In this document: piece by piece, positions 54,441-62,942 of the stretch | Position numbering within the stretch: position 1 is the stretch's first letter | Layout of the letters: each line of letters begins with the position of its first letter | NCBI RefSeq assembly: GCF_030863805.1 | Contig: NZ_CP132957.1 | Coordinates: forward strand, 496,001-560,000 | Reading direction: 5' to 3' | DNA length: 64,000 nt | DNA from: Kineothrix sp. MB12-C1 | Lineage (GTDB): Bacteria; Bacillota; Clostridia; Lachnospirales; Lachnospiraceae | Notes under the pieces: generated by a model | Seen by the model: the letters and a program-made list of their open reading frames with translations, nothing else | Database searches by the model: none | Told to the model about the DNA's origin: nothing | Translations under genes and position numbers: made by a program

Positions 54441-57308
54441 TTATAAATCAACGTTTTCAGCGTTTTTTTGTGAACTTTCTTCTGTCTTTTTAAAACATTT
54501 TAGAAAAGATTTTTTATCTTTATCGTATAAAACAGTGAATATACTATCCCTAATTTTCTCATTACCCGGCTTAAATGCATATGCAATCAACGAATACATA
54601 GTGTTAGTTCCAATGGTTATATTTTTAAATTTATCCATACAGACATCAAATTCATTAATACAATCTTTATGATAAGTATCACTTTTAACATCTAATACAC
54701 CAACTTTTTTATCATACGCCTCGACTATACTAATAATTTTTTTATACTGTTTTCGGTCGGTTTTCACTTTATCAGCTTTATATTCAAATATTGGATTTAC
54801 TCCTACCTTTTTTTCTGAAAATGTTACTGTGTTCAGTTCCTTATGTTTTCTAAGGTCTATAACTCCCTCATCAATAATTTTATACAAAATATCCATAGGA
54901 CAATTATGGTGTCCAATGTCACTTTCCTTAATTTCCAACTTTTTCCCCTTCTTTTTTTGATTGTTGTTTTTTTGAACATCTGCATAAAATACAGGATATT
55001 TGGGTTTATGCTTCATACATGGCATTTGCGCTATTCTTAATAGTTCAGAATTTACATTTATTTCAAAGTTTCTTTTTGCAGAGTCAATAGCCACCTGTGC
55101 AAGCACAGAACATATAATGAAGATATCTTCTAGCTCCTGATTATTACAACCTTCATCAAAATAATAGCTCAAACCCAATTGGGCTATGTTACTTGCAGAA
55201 CCAATGGCATATTGAGCAGAAGAAATATTTGAGTCCATTTCCGCGTAAGATTCCATACTTTTATCATATTCACTGGCTCCCTTTGGGTTAATTCCATTAA
55301 TAATAGTTGGATAATTCATATATGCTTTTCTAGCTAAGTCAACAATATGCTTTTGATTTGTAGCGTATATGGCATCAGTGTCTAAGTCTTGACCATTTAA
55401 TCTACTTTGTATATCTGTTTCAATTCCATTAATGACAATAACGTTCCGACCTAAATCGGGAAAATACTTTTTAATAGGCTCAGGATACACATTTTCAAGG
55501 TGTACAATATTATTGGGTGAATTATGAGGACTTCTAAATCCAGCAATTTTTTCCCCATCTGCAAATCTTGTTGTATAACATTGAATTCCATTATCAATCT
55601 GCTTAAAACATTTTTCTTCAAGAAAACCTTCTTGCTGCGTGACTTTCATTAACATTGCAATAGGATTTCCGCAAATAGTTAAATTATCACCGTTTTGTAA
55701 TAGCTTACCAAGACGTAACCTTTTATTTTTGAATTCATTAATCTTGCTATCCTTTTTCAGCTTAAAATACTCCATATATTTAAAATTACTATTTAGCTGG
55801 TATAAGTCAATTAGTACGTTATTGATACTATATTTCGCAGTTCCTGTAATTGCTAAATACTGTAGAAAAGCTTCATTATCTAATTTTAATTGATTACAAT
55901 AATTAATACTTTCTCTTGCTATTTCACCTAAAATCTCATAATTTGTGGTAAGTAAAGTATTGTTTATCTGGAAGGAACTTCTTTGTAAGTCACCCCATTT
56001 ACTAGGGTGAGCAGTTTTCACTATAGCAAATCTTTCACCGTCTTTTTTCATGAATCCATCATAACATTTAAAAGCATCCTCAAGGGTTCCAGTTTTACTC
56101 ATTAAATTTATAAATTTCATCCACTTTAAGGAATTCTCAGTAACAATTACTTTTATGTCAGTCACCTTAATTTTGCGGTCAATCATATCCGTTACATAAG
56201 TGGTATCATATCTTTCACCTAAATGATCTTTAAAATACTGTTGAATGTTCCCTCTAAATAAACAAGATTTAAAGAAATGACTTCTACAATAGATAAACCC
56301 CTCCATACCTTTCGGAAAAATAGAATTATCAATTAATCCCATTCCGTCCCACAAAGTATTTGTAATTTTTGATTCTTCACTTTCTCTGTCAACATAGCAC
56401 TCCTTATTATTGTATTTAACCATTTTTATTGGACATAAATCTTTATTTATTCCGTGTGCTTCAAGGTCTTTTTTATTTATCCATGTCAGTTCTGGATTTA
56501 TTTTTACTTTTTTCTTATAAAACGTTAAATTATGCTGATTGATATATTCTTCAAAAGCAGGATAATCTTTTTGATTTTTATATTTCTCAACCGTACGTTC
56601 TTTTACAGTAAATGCTTTTTTATATACAGATACCTCTTCATCCTTTAGTACAAATATATTTTCCATAGGAATATTTATGTAGCTGATAGCTGTAGCCGTA
56701 ATCAATGGAGCATAAGCGGACATTTCTACAATTTGAGCACCCTTTTCATTTTTCATCTTATCCCAAAGTCCCATTGTTAAATAATTTCTAACCTTAACTA
56801 ACAAGGTATCTCTAATAAAAAGACAGTGACCTTCTTTTGCTTTTCCGGGGCTCCGCATAAGCATTTTATATAATACAGTCTTTTCAGTACCAACAATTTC
56901 TTCTCCTGTTTTAGAATTATACTTTTTCCAAGTAATACTTGCTCCTGTTTTATAATAATATTCTCTTAATTCCTTAGATGTTTTTGCTGGTTTTATATTT
57001 CTTTCATTAGAATCATCTTTATCTACTCCCCAATCAAATTTCATCATTATAAAGTCTACACTGGAATTATTCCTATCTACAATCACTCCATGCTTACGAA
57101 CAAATTCTGCAAACAAACTATTATTTATTACAGCATTCCCAAAGTCTAGATAAGAATCCTTATACAGTATATCACCACTATTATCTTCCTTTTTTATCTT
57201 GAATTTATAGTTGTTATTATATCTATAAAGGCTTGCTGCCTGTATACTTTTTATTTTAATTGCACTACTATTTTTATTCTTCTCTTTTTTTTGATTAGTA
57301 TTTATAAT
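54441..57308 (-). CDS. predicted single-chain two-barrel RNA polymerase (YonO/QDE-1-like), apparent AUU/AUA start
   Basis: The product is about 955 residues. Numbered from ATT 57308, WDGMGLI (320-326) resembles the DGxGxI element of QDE-1/RDR polymerases, RSPHNSPNNIVHLENV (592-607) parallels their RNPxLHPGDIRxLEAV, and NGQDLDTD (638-645) parallels SGSDLDGD, giving the metal-binding triad D641/D643/D645. Order and spacing match the double-psi barrel RNA polymerases of phages such as SPbeta. It would transcribe element genes independently of host polymerase. GGAGG lies 6 nt before ATT (9 nt before ATA); GTG 57329 lacks a usable Shine-Dalgarno. The assignment is from motifs only. Confidence 0.65.
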   Translation of the reverse strand: MINTNQKKEKNKNSSAIKIKSIQAASLYRYNNNYKFKIKKEDNSGDILYKDSYLDFGNAVINNSLFAEFVRKHGVIVDRNNSSVDFIMMKFDWGVDKDDSNERNIKPAKTSKELREYYYKTGASITWKKYNSKTGEEIVGTEKTVLYKMLMRSPGKAKEGHCLFIRDTLLVKVRNYLTMGLWDKMKNEKGAQIVEMSAYAPLITATAISYINIPMENIFVLKDEEVSVYKKAFTVKERTVEKYKNQKDYPAFEEYINQHNLTFYKKKVKINPELTWINKKDLEAHGINKDLCPIKMVKYNNKECYVDRESEESKITNTLWDGMGLIDNSIFPKGMEGFIYCRSHFFKSCLFRGNIQQYFKDHLGERYDTTYVTDMIDRKIKVTDIKVIVTENSLKWMKFINLMSKTGTLEDAFKCYDGFMKKDGERFAIVKTAHPSKWGDLQRSSFQINNTLLTTNYEILGEIARESINYCNQLKLDNEAFLQYLAITGTAKYSINNVLIDLYQLNSNFKYMEYFKLKKDSKINEFKNKRLRLGKLLQNGDNLTICGNPIAMLMKVTQQEGFLEEKCFKQIDNGIQCYTTRFADGEKIAGFRSPHNSPNNIVHLENVYPEPIKKYFPDLGRNVIVINGIETDIQSRLNGQDLDTDAIYATNQKHIVDLARKAYMNYPTIINGINPKGASEYDKSMESYAEMDSNISSAQYAIGSASNIAQLGLSYYFDEGCNNQELEDIFIICSVLAQVAIDSAKRNFEINVNSELLRIAQMPCMKHKPKYPVFYADVQKNNNQKKKGKKLEIKESDIGHHNCPMDILYKIIDEGVIDLRKHKELNTVTFSEKKVGVNPIFEYKADKVKTDRKQYKKIISIVEAYDKKVGVLDVKSDTYHKDCINEFDVCMDKFKNITIGTNTMYSLIAYAFKPGNEKIRDSIFTVLYDKDKKSFLKCFKKTEESSQKNAENVDL

Positions 57309-57392
57309 AACCTTCCTCCAATCTAACACCTTCGTATAAAGCTCATGTATTCAAATTAATAAGTGACAGTTTTTTACCAAAAGTTCTCGTCT

Positions 57393-57626
57393 CTATTGAT
57401 TGTCCTTCCATTCCCCTAAATTAATAATCTGAGATTGTCCTTTTATATTTTTCAAGATTATTTCAAATTCCTTCAGATCAGAAATATTAAATAACTCACT
57501 AGATAAAATATCCATTTTATTTGATTTCATTTCTACGGCATTGATGTACATATTAGAAAATGAAATATCCGTTACTTCATAAATCTTATCTGCTACCTTA
57601 ATATATTTAATTTTTGTTATGTTTAT
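57393..57626 (-). CDS. 77-codon phage protein with apparent AUA start
   Basis: The frame 57626-57393 reads as protein-like sequence (KVADKIYEVTDISFSNMYIN, then LKEFEIILKNIKGQSQII) ending in TAG. AAGGGG (57640-57635) is followed 8 nt later by ATA 57626. The first in-frame ATG is 25 codons further in, without a ribosome-binding site. I infer an AUA start. The family is unknown. It lies 84 bp upstream of the inferred start of the polymerase-like gene and downstream of a structured RNA region. Confidence 0.6.
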   Translation of the reverse strand: MNITKIKYIKVADKIYEVTDISFSNMYINAVEMKSNKMDILSSELFNISDLKEFEIILKNIKGQSQIINLGEWKDNQ

Positions 57627-57659
57627 TGTGGTATCCCCTTTCCCTGGTCAATTAATAAA

Positions 57660-57780
57660 TAAAAAATCATTTTACGCAAAATTACATAAAAGTTTTTTTG
57701 GTTAGCGTAGCGAAACCAAAAATGCTTTGGGGTAATTTTCGTAATCAGTCTTTGCGTAAGCAAAGGCTGCCTAATGTCAG
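57660..57780. ncRNA. structured intergenic region with nested hairpins
   Basis: Hairpins are read without a gene. An outer stem TTACGCAAAATTAC/GTAATTTTCGTAA (one bulge, 57673-57748) encloses TTTGGTTAGCGTAGCGAAACCAAA. It is followed by a 10-bp hairpin CAGTCTTTGC-GTAA-GCAAAGGCTG (57748-57771), a GNRA-type tetraloop on the + strand. It could be a processed 3' UTR, a regulatory leader of the AUA-start gene or a small RNA. No known RNA class was recognised. Confidence 0.4.
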
Positions 57781-57783
57781 AGA

Positions 57784-58104
57784 CTATACTAATGTATAAT
57801 CGCTATTATCTATCAATTCAATTACATCTTGAACCGTCTTTTGTGTCGCTTTATTAGTACCACCTTTAGTTAGTTGTATAATTAATTTCATAGAATATGT
57901 TGGAAATAGTAAGGAACGAATTTTCTCGCGATATCCCATCCATAAAATACGCTCTCCATAATAGCCATGTCCACCATAATTACTCCATTTCTTTTCCAGA
58001 TATGCATTTTTACTGATAATCGTCTCACATGTAGCTAGACAAGCAATAAGTAAGGATTCTGTTAACTTTTTATTTTGCAAACTTTCTTTATCTTGATTAG
58101 TCAA
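57784..58104 (-). CDS. 106-residue phage protein of unknown function
   Basis: The start is TTG 58104 with GGAG at 9 nt. The product has a helical N-terminal half (LTESLLIACLATCETIISK) followed by an aromatic segment (NYGGHGYYGERILWMGYREK) and a helical C-terminus. No family was recognised. It is flanked on both sides by intergenic regions with multiple hairpins, between the helicase and polymerase-like genes of the same strand, so it probably belongs to the early replication or transcription block. Confidence 0.55.
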   Translation of the reverse strand: MTNQDKESLQNKKLTESLLIACLATCETIISKNAYLEKKWSNYGGHGYYGERILWMGYREKIRSLLFPTYSMKLIIQLTKGGTNKATQKTVQDVIELIDNSDYTLV

Positions 58105-58340
58105 TTTATTAATCTCCTATAATTTTAGTTCTATATATATGTCTGCGACGCTAGACACAGCCTAAGTCCAGCAAGCTGTCCTTAGTCAGTGCTTTTCTTC
58201 AAATCGATGCACTTTTTCGCCTACGGCTCAAAAGCACATTCGTTTTGAAGAATAATTCTAACTTTTTTATTTGGGGTTGGATTCACATTTTTCTATGTAG
58301 ATAGATATTTGTGGATTCGCCCCCAAAATTTCACATTTTA
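58105..58340. ncRNA. structured intergenic region with four consecutive hairpins
   Basis: On the - strand the order is: a roughly 15-bp stem GGGGGCGAATCCACA/TGTGAATCCAACCCC (about 58325-58273); a long stem with arms TTCTTCAAA/TTTGAAGAA (about 58250-58193); a helix CTAAG/CTTAG enclosing GA/GA and CAGC/GCTG; and GTCT/AGAC near 58150. Four stems in about 190 nt of otherwise AT-rich DNA suggest a folded RNA or untranslated region upstream of the 106-residue gene. The identity is unknown. Confidence 0.4.
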
Positions 58341-58365
58341 TAATGATCACGTCAGATTTTTTAAA

Positions 58366-59949
58366 TCATCTACATTCTAATATCCAGTATCTCTTATCTC
58401 TGTTTGGATTAATACTACCATCATCTAACTTTCTTCTTTTATCAATTAGTGTTTTTCCGTCTATATCTGTATTATAAAACCTATGTTTATATAAATCTTT
58501 ATATACATCATCTAATGATCCATTAAAAGTATTGATCCCCCTACTGTACCTTAGTTTCACGCCTATAGTCTCAAATTCTTCTTTAATACGATCTATGTTT
58601 TCTGAAAACAATTGTATCCCTTCTATAGATTTAAGGTATTCTAAAAATATATCAATTTTCCTAACATCAACAACCATATGTTCACATTTAGAAGATAAAT
58701 CTTCTCCTAAAAAGTCTCTTATAATGGGTACATAACCAATATCACGCATTTGTAATAAAATATTATTATCCTGCTCATATTTCCTATATCTACAATCATT
58801 TATTTTTATTTTACTTTTTTTGTCCTCAGTAAAAAATGAATAAAATATCCTATTTTTGCTCAATCGCCTACGTTTCTTTCCGGTACCATATTCTTTAAAG
58901 AAATTATCATAATCATTTTTATAAGAAAAGACTGGCTCTAACTGTGAATTATTGATATTAAGTAATCCCTGTATTGCTTTAGGTTTATACTCTCTTATAT
59001 AAAATGTGCAAAGATCGTCTTTAGTAAGACTTCTCTTTCTTCCAAGTGACTGAATCATAGAATCCGCATCAAAAATCTCACTGAATATGTGCTTAATCTT
59101 CTCATCCTTCAAATTTACCCCATTATCCAACACTGTTGTTGTAAATAGTATTCTTTTTTCAAAAGTGCTTCTCCCATCAGGCAATTGTTTTATACTATTA
59201 GAGATAATATTACTTTTTGTATCATATCCACAAATTTTCTTTAGCTCCATGCTCGTAGTACTCTTAGAACAAAAATAATTAGCAGTGTCTCCATATATCT
59301 TGTTCATTTCCTTCATTCTATTTGCAGAGTTACAGAACACTACAATTTTACTATCTAGCTCGTTTTCTAGGACATCATTTATGATTGTTGAAAGTTCATC
59401 TTTTTGGTAGAAATAAACATTTTTAACATAGGTATAGTCCTTACTAATTCTATATATATTTTTCTTTTTTACTTTATTTTTGTTTTCTAAATAATTAAAA
59501 AATATTTTTGCCGTTGCACTTACCCATAACACAACTGATTGCTTTTGTTTCATCAAATAATCATATGATATATCCGTATAGTCATTGAATTTTGCATCTG
59601 TTGTAAAGTAATGACATTCATCAACTACAATATAATCATAGTATGGGATTTTCATTTTTTGCTGAATCTTCTTTTGTAATGTTTGATAAGTTTCAACCCA
59701 TACAATATTCTTTAACCCATAAAAATTAATCTCATTAAACACTTCTTTGCGCAGTTCGCTTCGATTACAGAGATACAATATTTTTCTTTCCTTGTTTTTT
59801 GCATACATTCCTAGAATTGTTATGCAAAAATAAGTTTTTCCACATCCAGTTCCACAATCTAATATTACAAATTCACTTTCCCATGATTTATAATCATTCT
59901 TAATAATATCTGATACCCATTTTTTTTGACTACTATTTGACAAATACAA
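58366..59949 (-). CDS. SF2 DEAH-type helicase/ATPase
   Basis: The product has 527 residues. Motif I is DCGTGCGKTYF (about 31-41), motif Ia LYLCNRSEL, motif II VVDECHYF (about 108-115), motif III SATAK (144-148) and motif VI-like QSLGRKRS in the second RecA domain; the last 180 residues are a non-conserved domain. This is the Res/UvrB-like SF2 layout used by phage and plasmid replication or DNA-processing helicases. The start is TTG 59949, with AGGAGG at 5 nt, overlapping the stop of the DUF5659-like gene. Its position upstream of the polymerase-like gene suggests an early function. Confidence 0.88.
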   Translation of the reverse strand: MYLSNSSQKKWVSDIIKNDYKSWESEFVILDCGTGCGKTYFCITILGMYAKNKERKILYLCNRSELRKEVFNEINFYGLKNIVWVETYQTLQKKIQQKMKIPYYDYIVVDECHYFTTDAKFNDYTDISYDYLMKQKQSVVLWVSATAKIFFNYLENKNKVKKKNIYRISKDYTYVKNVYFYQKDELSTIINDVLENELDSKIVVFCNSANRMKEMNKIYGDTANYFCSKSTTSMELKKICGYDTKSNIISNSIKQLPDGRSTFEKRILFTTTVLDNGVNLKDEKIKHIFSEIFDADSMIQSLGRKRSLTKDDLCTFYIREYKPKAIQGLLNINNSQLEPVFSYKNDYDNFFKEYGTGKKRRRLSKNRIFYSFFTEDKKSKIKINDCRYRKYEQDNNILLQMRDIGYVPIIRDFLGEDLSSKCEHMVVDVRKIDIFLEYLKSIEGIQLFSENIDRIKEEFETIGVKLRYSRGINTFNGSLDDVYKDLYKHRFYNTDIDGKTLIDKRRKLDDGSINPNRDKRYWILECR

Positions 59950-60138
59950 TTACACCTCCTTACGGAAATATTTCATCGTACTTCTCAAAGCAATAGTATC
60001 TTCAAAAAGAAATACCTTCAGCTCAGGATTTTTACTACTATCCTCTACTTTAATAATTTTGTGTCCATTTCCACATAACCAATTAGCCATCGACAGCGAT
60101 TGAATCATATAAAATTTTGACTTAGCTTCCGTAATAAT
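59950..60138 (-). CDS. DUF5659-like small protein with apparent AUU start
   Basis: The frame 60138-59950 encodes 62 codons: after IITEAKSKFY come MIQSLSMANWLCGNGHKII and NPELKVFLFEDTIALRS. The pattern Q-x-x-A-N/x-L-x-x-x-G-H and V-F-x-F-x-D matches the DUF5659 family, whose conserved part starts before the first internal Met, supporting an upstream start. AAGGAGG is followed 6 nt later by ATT 60138; no ATG, GTG or TTG lies in that position. The stop (TAA) overlaps the TTG of the helicase, indicating coupling. The biological role of the family is unknown. Confidence 0.7.
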   Translation of the reverse strand: MITEAKSKFYMIQSLSMANWLCGNGHKIIKVEDSSKNPELKVFLFEDTIALRSTMKYFRKEV

Positions 60139-60178
60139 TTCGCTCCTCCTTCGTTTAAGCTTTCACATGTAGTCGCTT

Positions 60179-60201
60179 TGACGGGGAAATGACCCCCGTC
60201 A
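60179..60201. other. GC-rich hairpin upstream of the DUF5659-like gene
   Basis: TGACGGGG/CCCCGTCA has an 8-bp perfect stem and a short loop, with no T tract. It could be an attenuator or mRNA-stability element. A 22-codon ORF (60286-60218, ATG coupled to the preceding stop) and a second partly overlapping open frame cover this stretch, and neither is convincing as a gene. Confidence 0.45.
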
Positions 60202-60286
60202 TAAAGCTTTTCTTTTACTACTCCATAAGTCCAATTGTTAAAACATTCCTATTTCCATTCAGCCTGACGGAATCTGTTGTTACCAT

Positions 60287-61045
60287 TTATGCCACCTCTG
60301 TTTTGGAAAATACATAATCTTTATCCATAACGGTTATTAACCCCACTTCACTTTCAAAACGGAAAATCTTTTTATCAGTTTTTCCGGCTCCAGTATTACA
60401 CTCATAGACGGATTCAATAGCATTGAGTGTTAAATTTATATTTTCATTTTTACTATCTGAGATAGTAATGCAGTGGATACCATCAATATTTTTATATTCA
60501 TAATGAAATGCTTCTATATATAATGAAGCATATATGGGGTTAGCGTAACTACAATTATCTAAATCATAGGTGGAAAAGCAACTCATGCTGCTTAGATTTA
60601 TTTTAACTGGCTTGTCTATAAAATAATTTAGCAGCGGAACTGTATCTGCTACATAAGCATATGATAATGCTGTATCATTGTCGTAAACATATGGTGTATC
60701 TGTATGATCCTTCATATCGAAGGGCAGAAGTACTTCTTTTCCATTTTTCAGAATAATCAGTATGTTGTACTTCCCATAGAGTTCATTATCTCCAGTAATA
60801 TCATCCGTAAAATGTACGTCATCAATATCAGACAAGGGTAGTGTAATCATCCCCGTCAATTCGGCCCTGGTGTTGTCTTCCGTATCATAAAATAATGCTG
60901 TGTTACCATTTATTATAATGTCATCAAAACTCATACTCACTTCTATATTCTCTTTGCATCCATCATAGGAATGAATTTGTATACGTCCTTTTATTAAGTT
61001 ATTAAAAAGTAAATTCTCTAGTGCCTTTTTTGCTTCAAATGTCAT
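60287..61045 (-). CDS. phage protein of unknown function, beta-rich
   Basis: The product has 252 residues from ATG 61045, which has GGAGG at 8 nt; the frame also extends to 61090. It is acidic and beta-rich, with many Asp, Asn and Tyr residues, no Cys clusters, and a Gly-Thr-rich segment YECNTGAGKTDKK that is not a Walker A in context. The N-terminal 15 residues are helical. No family was recognised. It is co-directional with the genes on both sides, in the early block between the partition genes and the helicase. Confidence 0.55.
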   Translation of the reverse strand: MTFEAKKALENLLFNNLIKGRIQIHSYDGCKENIEVSMSFDDIIINGNTALFYDTEDNTRAELTGMITLPLSDIDDVHFTDDITGDNELYGKYNILIILKNGKEVLLPFDMKDHTDTPYVYDNDTALSYAYVADTVPLLNYFIDKPVKINLSSMSCFSTYDLDNCSYANPIYASLYIEAFHYEYKNIDGIHCITISDSKNENINLTLNAIESVYECNTGAGKTDKKIFRFESEVGLITVMDKDYVFSKTEVA

Positions 61046-61083
61046 TGTCTTATCCTCCAGTAATCCGTTTCTAATTTGTATTT

Positions 61084-61623
61084 TTAACAACTACTTTTTT
61101 CTCTATTTTTTTGTTGCTCCTTTTGCAAAAACTTTTTGATGTCATTTAAATCTAAATCGTAATTCTTTCCATACACAATATTTCCATCTTTGTATACATA
61201 GTATCCACATACTCTCAATGGATACTTTTTGCCAGCTACATTCTTTCTTACTAAGAATCCTAATTTTTTTGCCTTATAATATACTTTCTTTGGAATATAA
61301 TTTCCGCTTTTATCTTTCACTTGGTATAGCTTTTCTTTGATTTCCTCAATTGAAAGTTTATTGATTGTTTCCATAGTAAACTTATAAATTATATTGAATA
61401 AAATTGTATAATCTTCATTTAATGTGTGGTTATTTTTACCATTCCAGTTATGCACTTCACCACCTAGACACTGAATCTTCTTATAACCACTTGCAGGTAC
61501 AAAGTCATCCTTCCACCATCCTATCCAATTTCTCAGCATATCGCCCCGGCTTATCTTTTTACATCGCTTCATAAAATATGCTAAAATCCATTTCTTTTCT
61601 TCAAAATTCGAAATCTTTGTCAT
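61084..61623 (-). CDS. phage protein of unknown function, basic
   Basis: The product has 179 residues from ATG 61623, with AAAGGG at 5 nt. The first half is Trp-rich (MLRNWIGWWKDDFVPASGY) and the second half basic with short Lys-rich helices (KEKLYQVKDKSGNYIPKKVYYKAKKLGFL). The basic character suggests nucleic-acid binding, but no domain was recognised. It lies downstream of a 250-bp spacer that contains two or three minute ORFs with good ribosome-binding sites. Confidence 0.5.
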   Translation of the reverse strand: MTKISNFEEKKWILAYFMKRCKKISRGDMLRNWIGWWKDDFVPASGYKKIQCLGGEVHNWNGKNNHTLNEDYTILFNIIYKFTMETINKLSIEEIKEKLYQVKDKSGNYIPKKVYYKAKKLGFLVRKNVAGKKYPLRVCGYYVYKDGNIVYGKNYDLDLNDIKKFLQKEQQKNREKSSC

Positions 61624-61695
61624 ATATACCCTTTCTTTTTTACGTTTTTTCCTTTTTCAACGGATGTCTCATATAATAAGGAAGCCCCCCTTCTC

Positions 61696-61767
61696 TTATA
61701 TACATGTGGTTATCCAGTTACTACTATTTAAAAGTGTCGATGATGTTGGCTCTCTTGTCCTATTCAC
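61696..61767 (-). CDS. candidate 23-residue leader peptide ORF
   Basis: GTG 61767 has AAAGGAGG at 6 nt, giving a 23-codon ORF (MNRTREPTSSTLLNSSNWI...) that ends TAA at 61696. The ribosome-binding site is excellent, but the peptide is tiny, so it may be a leader or coupling ORF. Another SD-containing mini-frame (about 61818-61774) precedes it. Confidence 0.35.
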   Translation of the reverse strand: MNRTREPTSSTLLNSSNWITTCI

Positions 61768-61874
61768 TAATTACCTCCTTTTATTAAGAGATTCGAGATC
61801 GATAATTGTATCAATAATATTTCATCCCTTTAAAATATCAGTAGCTTAACTACTTGTTATCTGTTCATTACTGT

Positions 61875-62942
61875 TTAATCAAGTTCGCGCAATAAATCCA
61901 AACTAACCTGTCTACGCTTATTTACTCCCCTTTTCTCTGGCATCTTTGGTTCATTTTCAATATCTTCCAAGTCTTCTAAGATAGAAAAAGACTTGCGTTT
62001 TTCAATACGTTCTTTTTGCTCTTTTAATGCCGTCTTCCCCAAATTGGATATGTATTCCACAGGAAATCCCAATCCAGATGCGCATACGATGTTCGCAGTA
62101 CCATTGTTTCCTATAAAAATATTTTCAGGATTCCCCACTGCCTTTATAATTTCCTGTTCATCAATGTGATTCCCCTTTTGATTAATCATTCCTATATGAG
62201 CAACAATCTTATCATTATTAATAGGAAGGAAAATGTTTTTTGCAGTCAATGTATTAACCATCTCTTGTGTGGAAATCTTTTTATCTGCCTCTTCTTGCTT
62301 ACTCACTTTGTTATCGGAGCGCATAGAAATTATAAAAGCACCATTGTCTGACAGCATTTTCAATTTTTCAGAATCATCAAAATTAGAAGTAGCCGATGAT
62401 GAATCATCTGAGAAAAATGCATCTAACATATTTACAAGGTTATAATTAATTTTATCCAACTCATCAGAATACTCATTGTTCACAAACATAATGGCTCCCA
62501 TTTCTTGGATTTCCATTAACTCCTTGGCTGTATTGTACGCGTTTAGTCGTTTTTGAATTGCTTCATCGGCTCTTGGCATCATAAGAGCAGCACAAACTAT
62601 TTTATTGGGTAATGCGCTTACTATATTCGCAATATGTGGAATCGAACCTGATCCGGTAGTCCCACCGCCAGTTGCAACAAGTAAAATTACCTTTTCTTTT
62701 ATTTCACTTATTTTTTTGATGATGTCTTTATTGTTCTTTAATGCTTCAAAGGCTAATTCTCTATCACCAGCTAAACCATCGTATCCTTCTAAAACTAGTA
62801 CATTTTTGGCATTTAACAATGTTTTATTATCTTGCTTTGAACCATTAATAAGGTACGAACTATAGTTTTTCTGCTGAAGACTATGCGCTACATTTTCACC
62901 ACCCAATCCGATACCTATTACAAATACATCATTTTTAATCAT
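61875..62942 (-). CDS. tubZ: TubZ-like tubulin/FtsZ-family partition GTPase
   Basis: The product has 355 residues. Tubulin/FtsZ motifs appear in order: N-terminal GIGLGGENV (10-18), a T3-like GYDGLAGDRE (53-62), the T4 G-box as GGGTTGSGS (92-100, a variant of GGGTGTG), AYNTAKEL (135-142), and a T7-like NFDDSE (187-192). The basic C-terminal tail (KRGVNKRRQVSLDLL) suits TubR/DNA binding. TubZ filaments move plasmids and phage genomes (type III partition). The ATG has GGAGG at 8 nt and overlaps the preceding winged-helix gene by 8 bp, forming a tubR-tubZ unit. Confidence 0.85.
   Translation of the reverse strand: MIKNDVFVIGIGLGGENVAHSLQQKNYSSYLINGSKQDNKTLLNAKNVLVLEGYDGLAGDRELAFEALKNNKDIIKKISEIKEKVILLVATGGGTTGSGSIPHIANIVSALPNKIVCAALMMPRADEAIQKRLNAYNTAKELMEIQEMGAIMFVNNEYSDELDKINYNLVNMLDAFFSDDSSSATSNFDDSEKLKMLSDNGAFIISMRSDNKVSKQEEADKKISTQEMVNTLTAKNIFLPINNDKIVAHIGMINQKGNHIDEQEIIKAVGNPENIFIGNNGTANIVCASGLGFPVEYISNLGKTALKEQKERIEKRKSFSILEDLEDIENEPKMPEKRGVNKRRQVSLDLLRELD

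Noticed and set aside
57655-58345. Identification of the hairpins as ROOL, GOLLD or another named phage RNA
   Set aside because: The stretch is shorter than those RNAs and no signature could be verified by eye.
61875-62942. Cell-division FtsZ
   Set aside because: It lies in a phage element, overlaps a TubR-like gene, has a divergent G-box and lacks the conserved FtsA/ZipA-binding C-terminal peptide.
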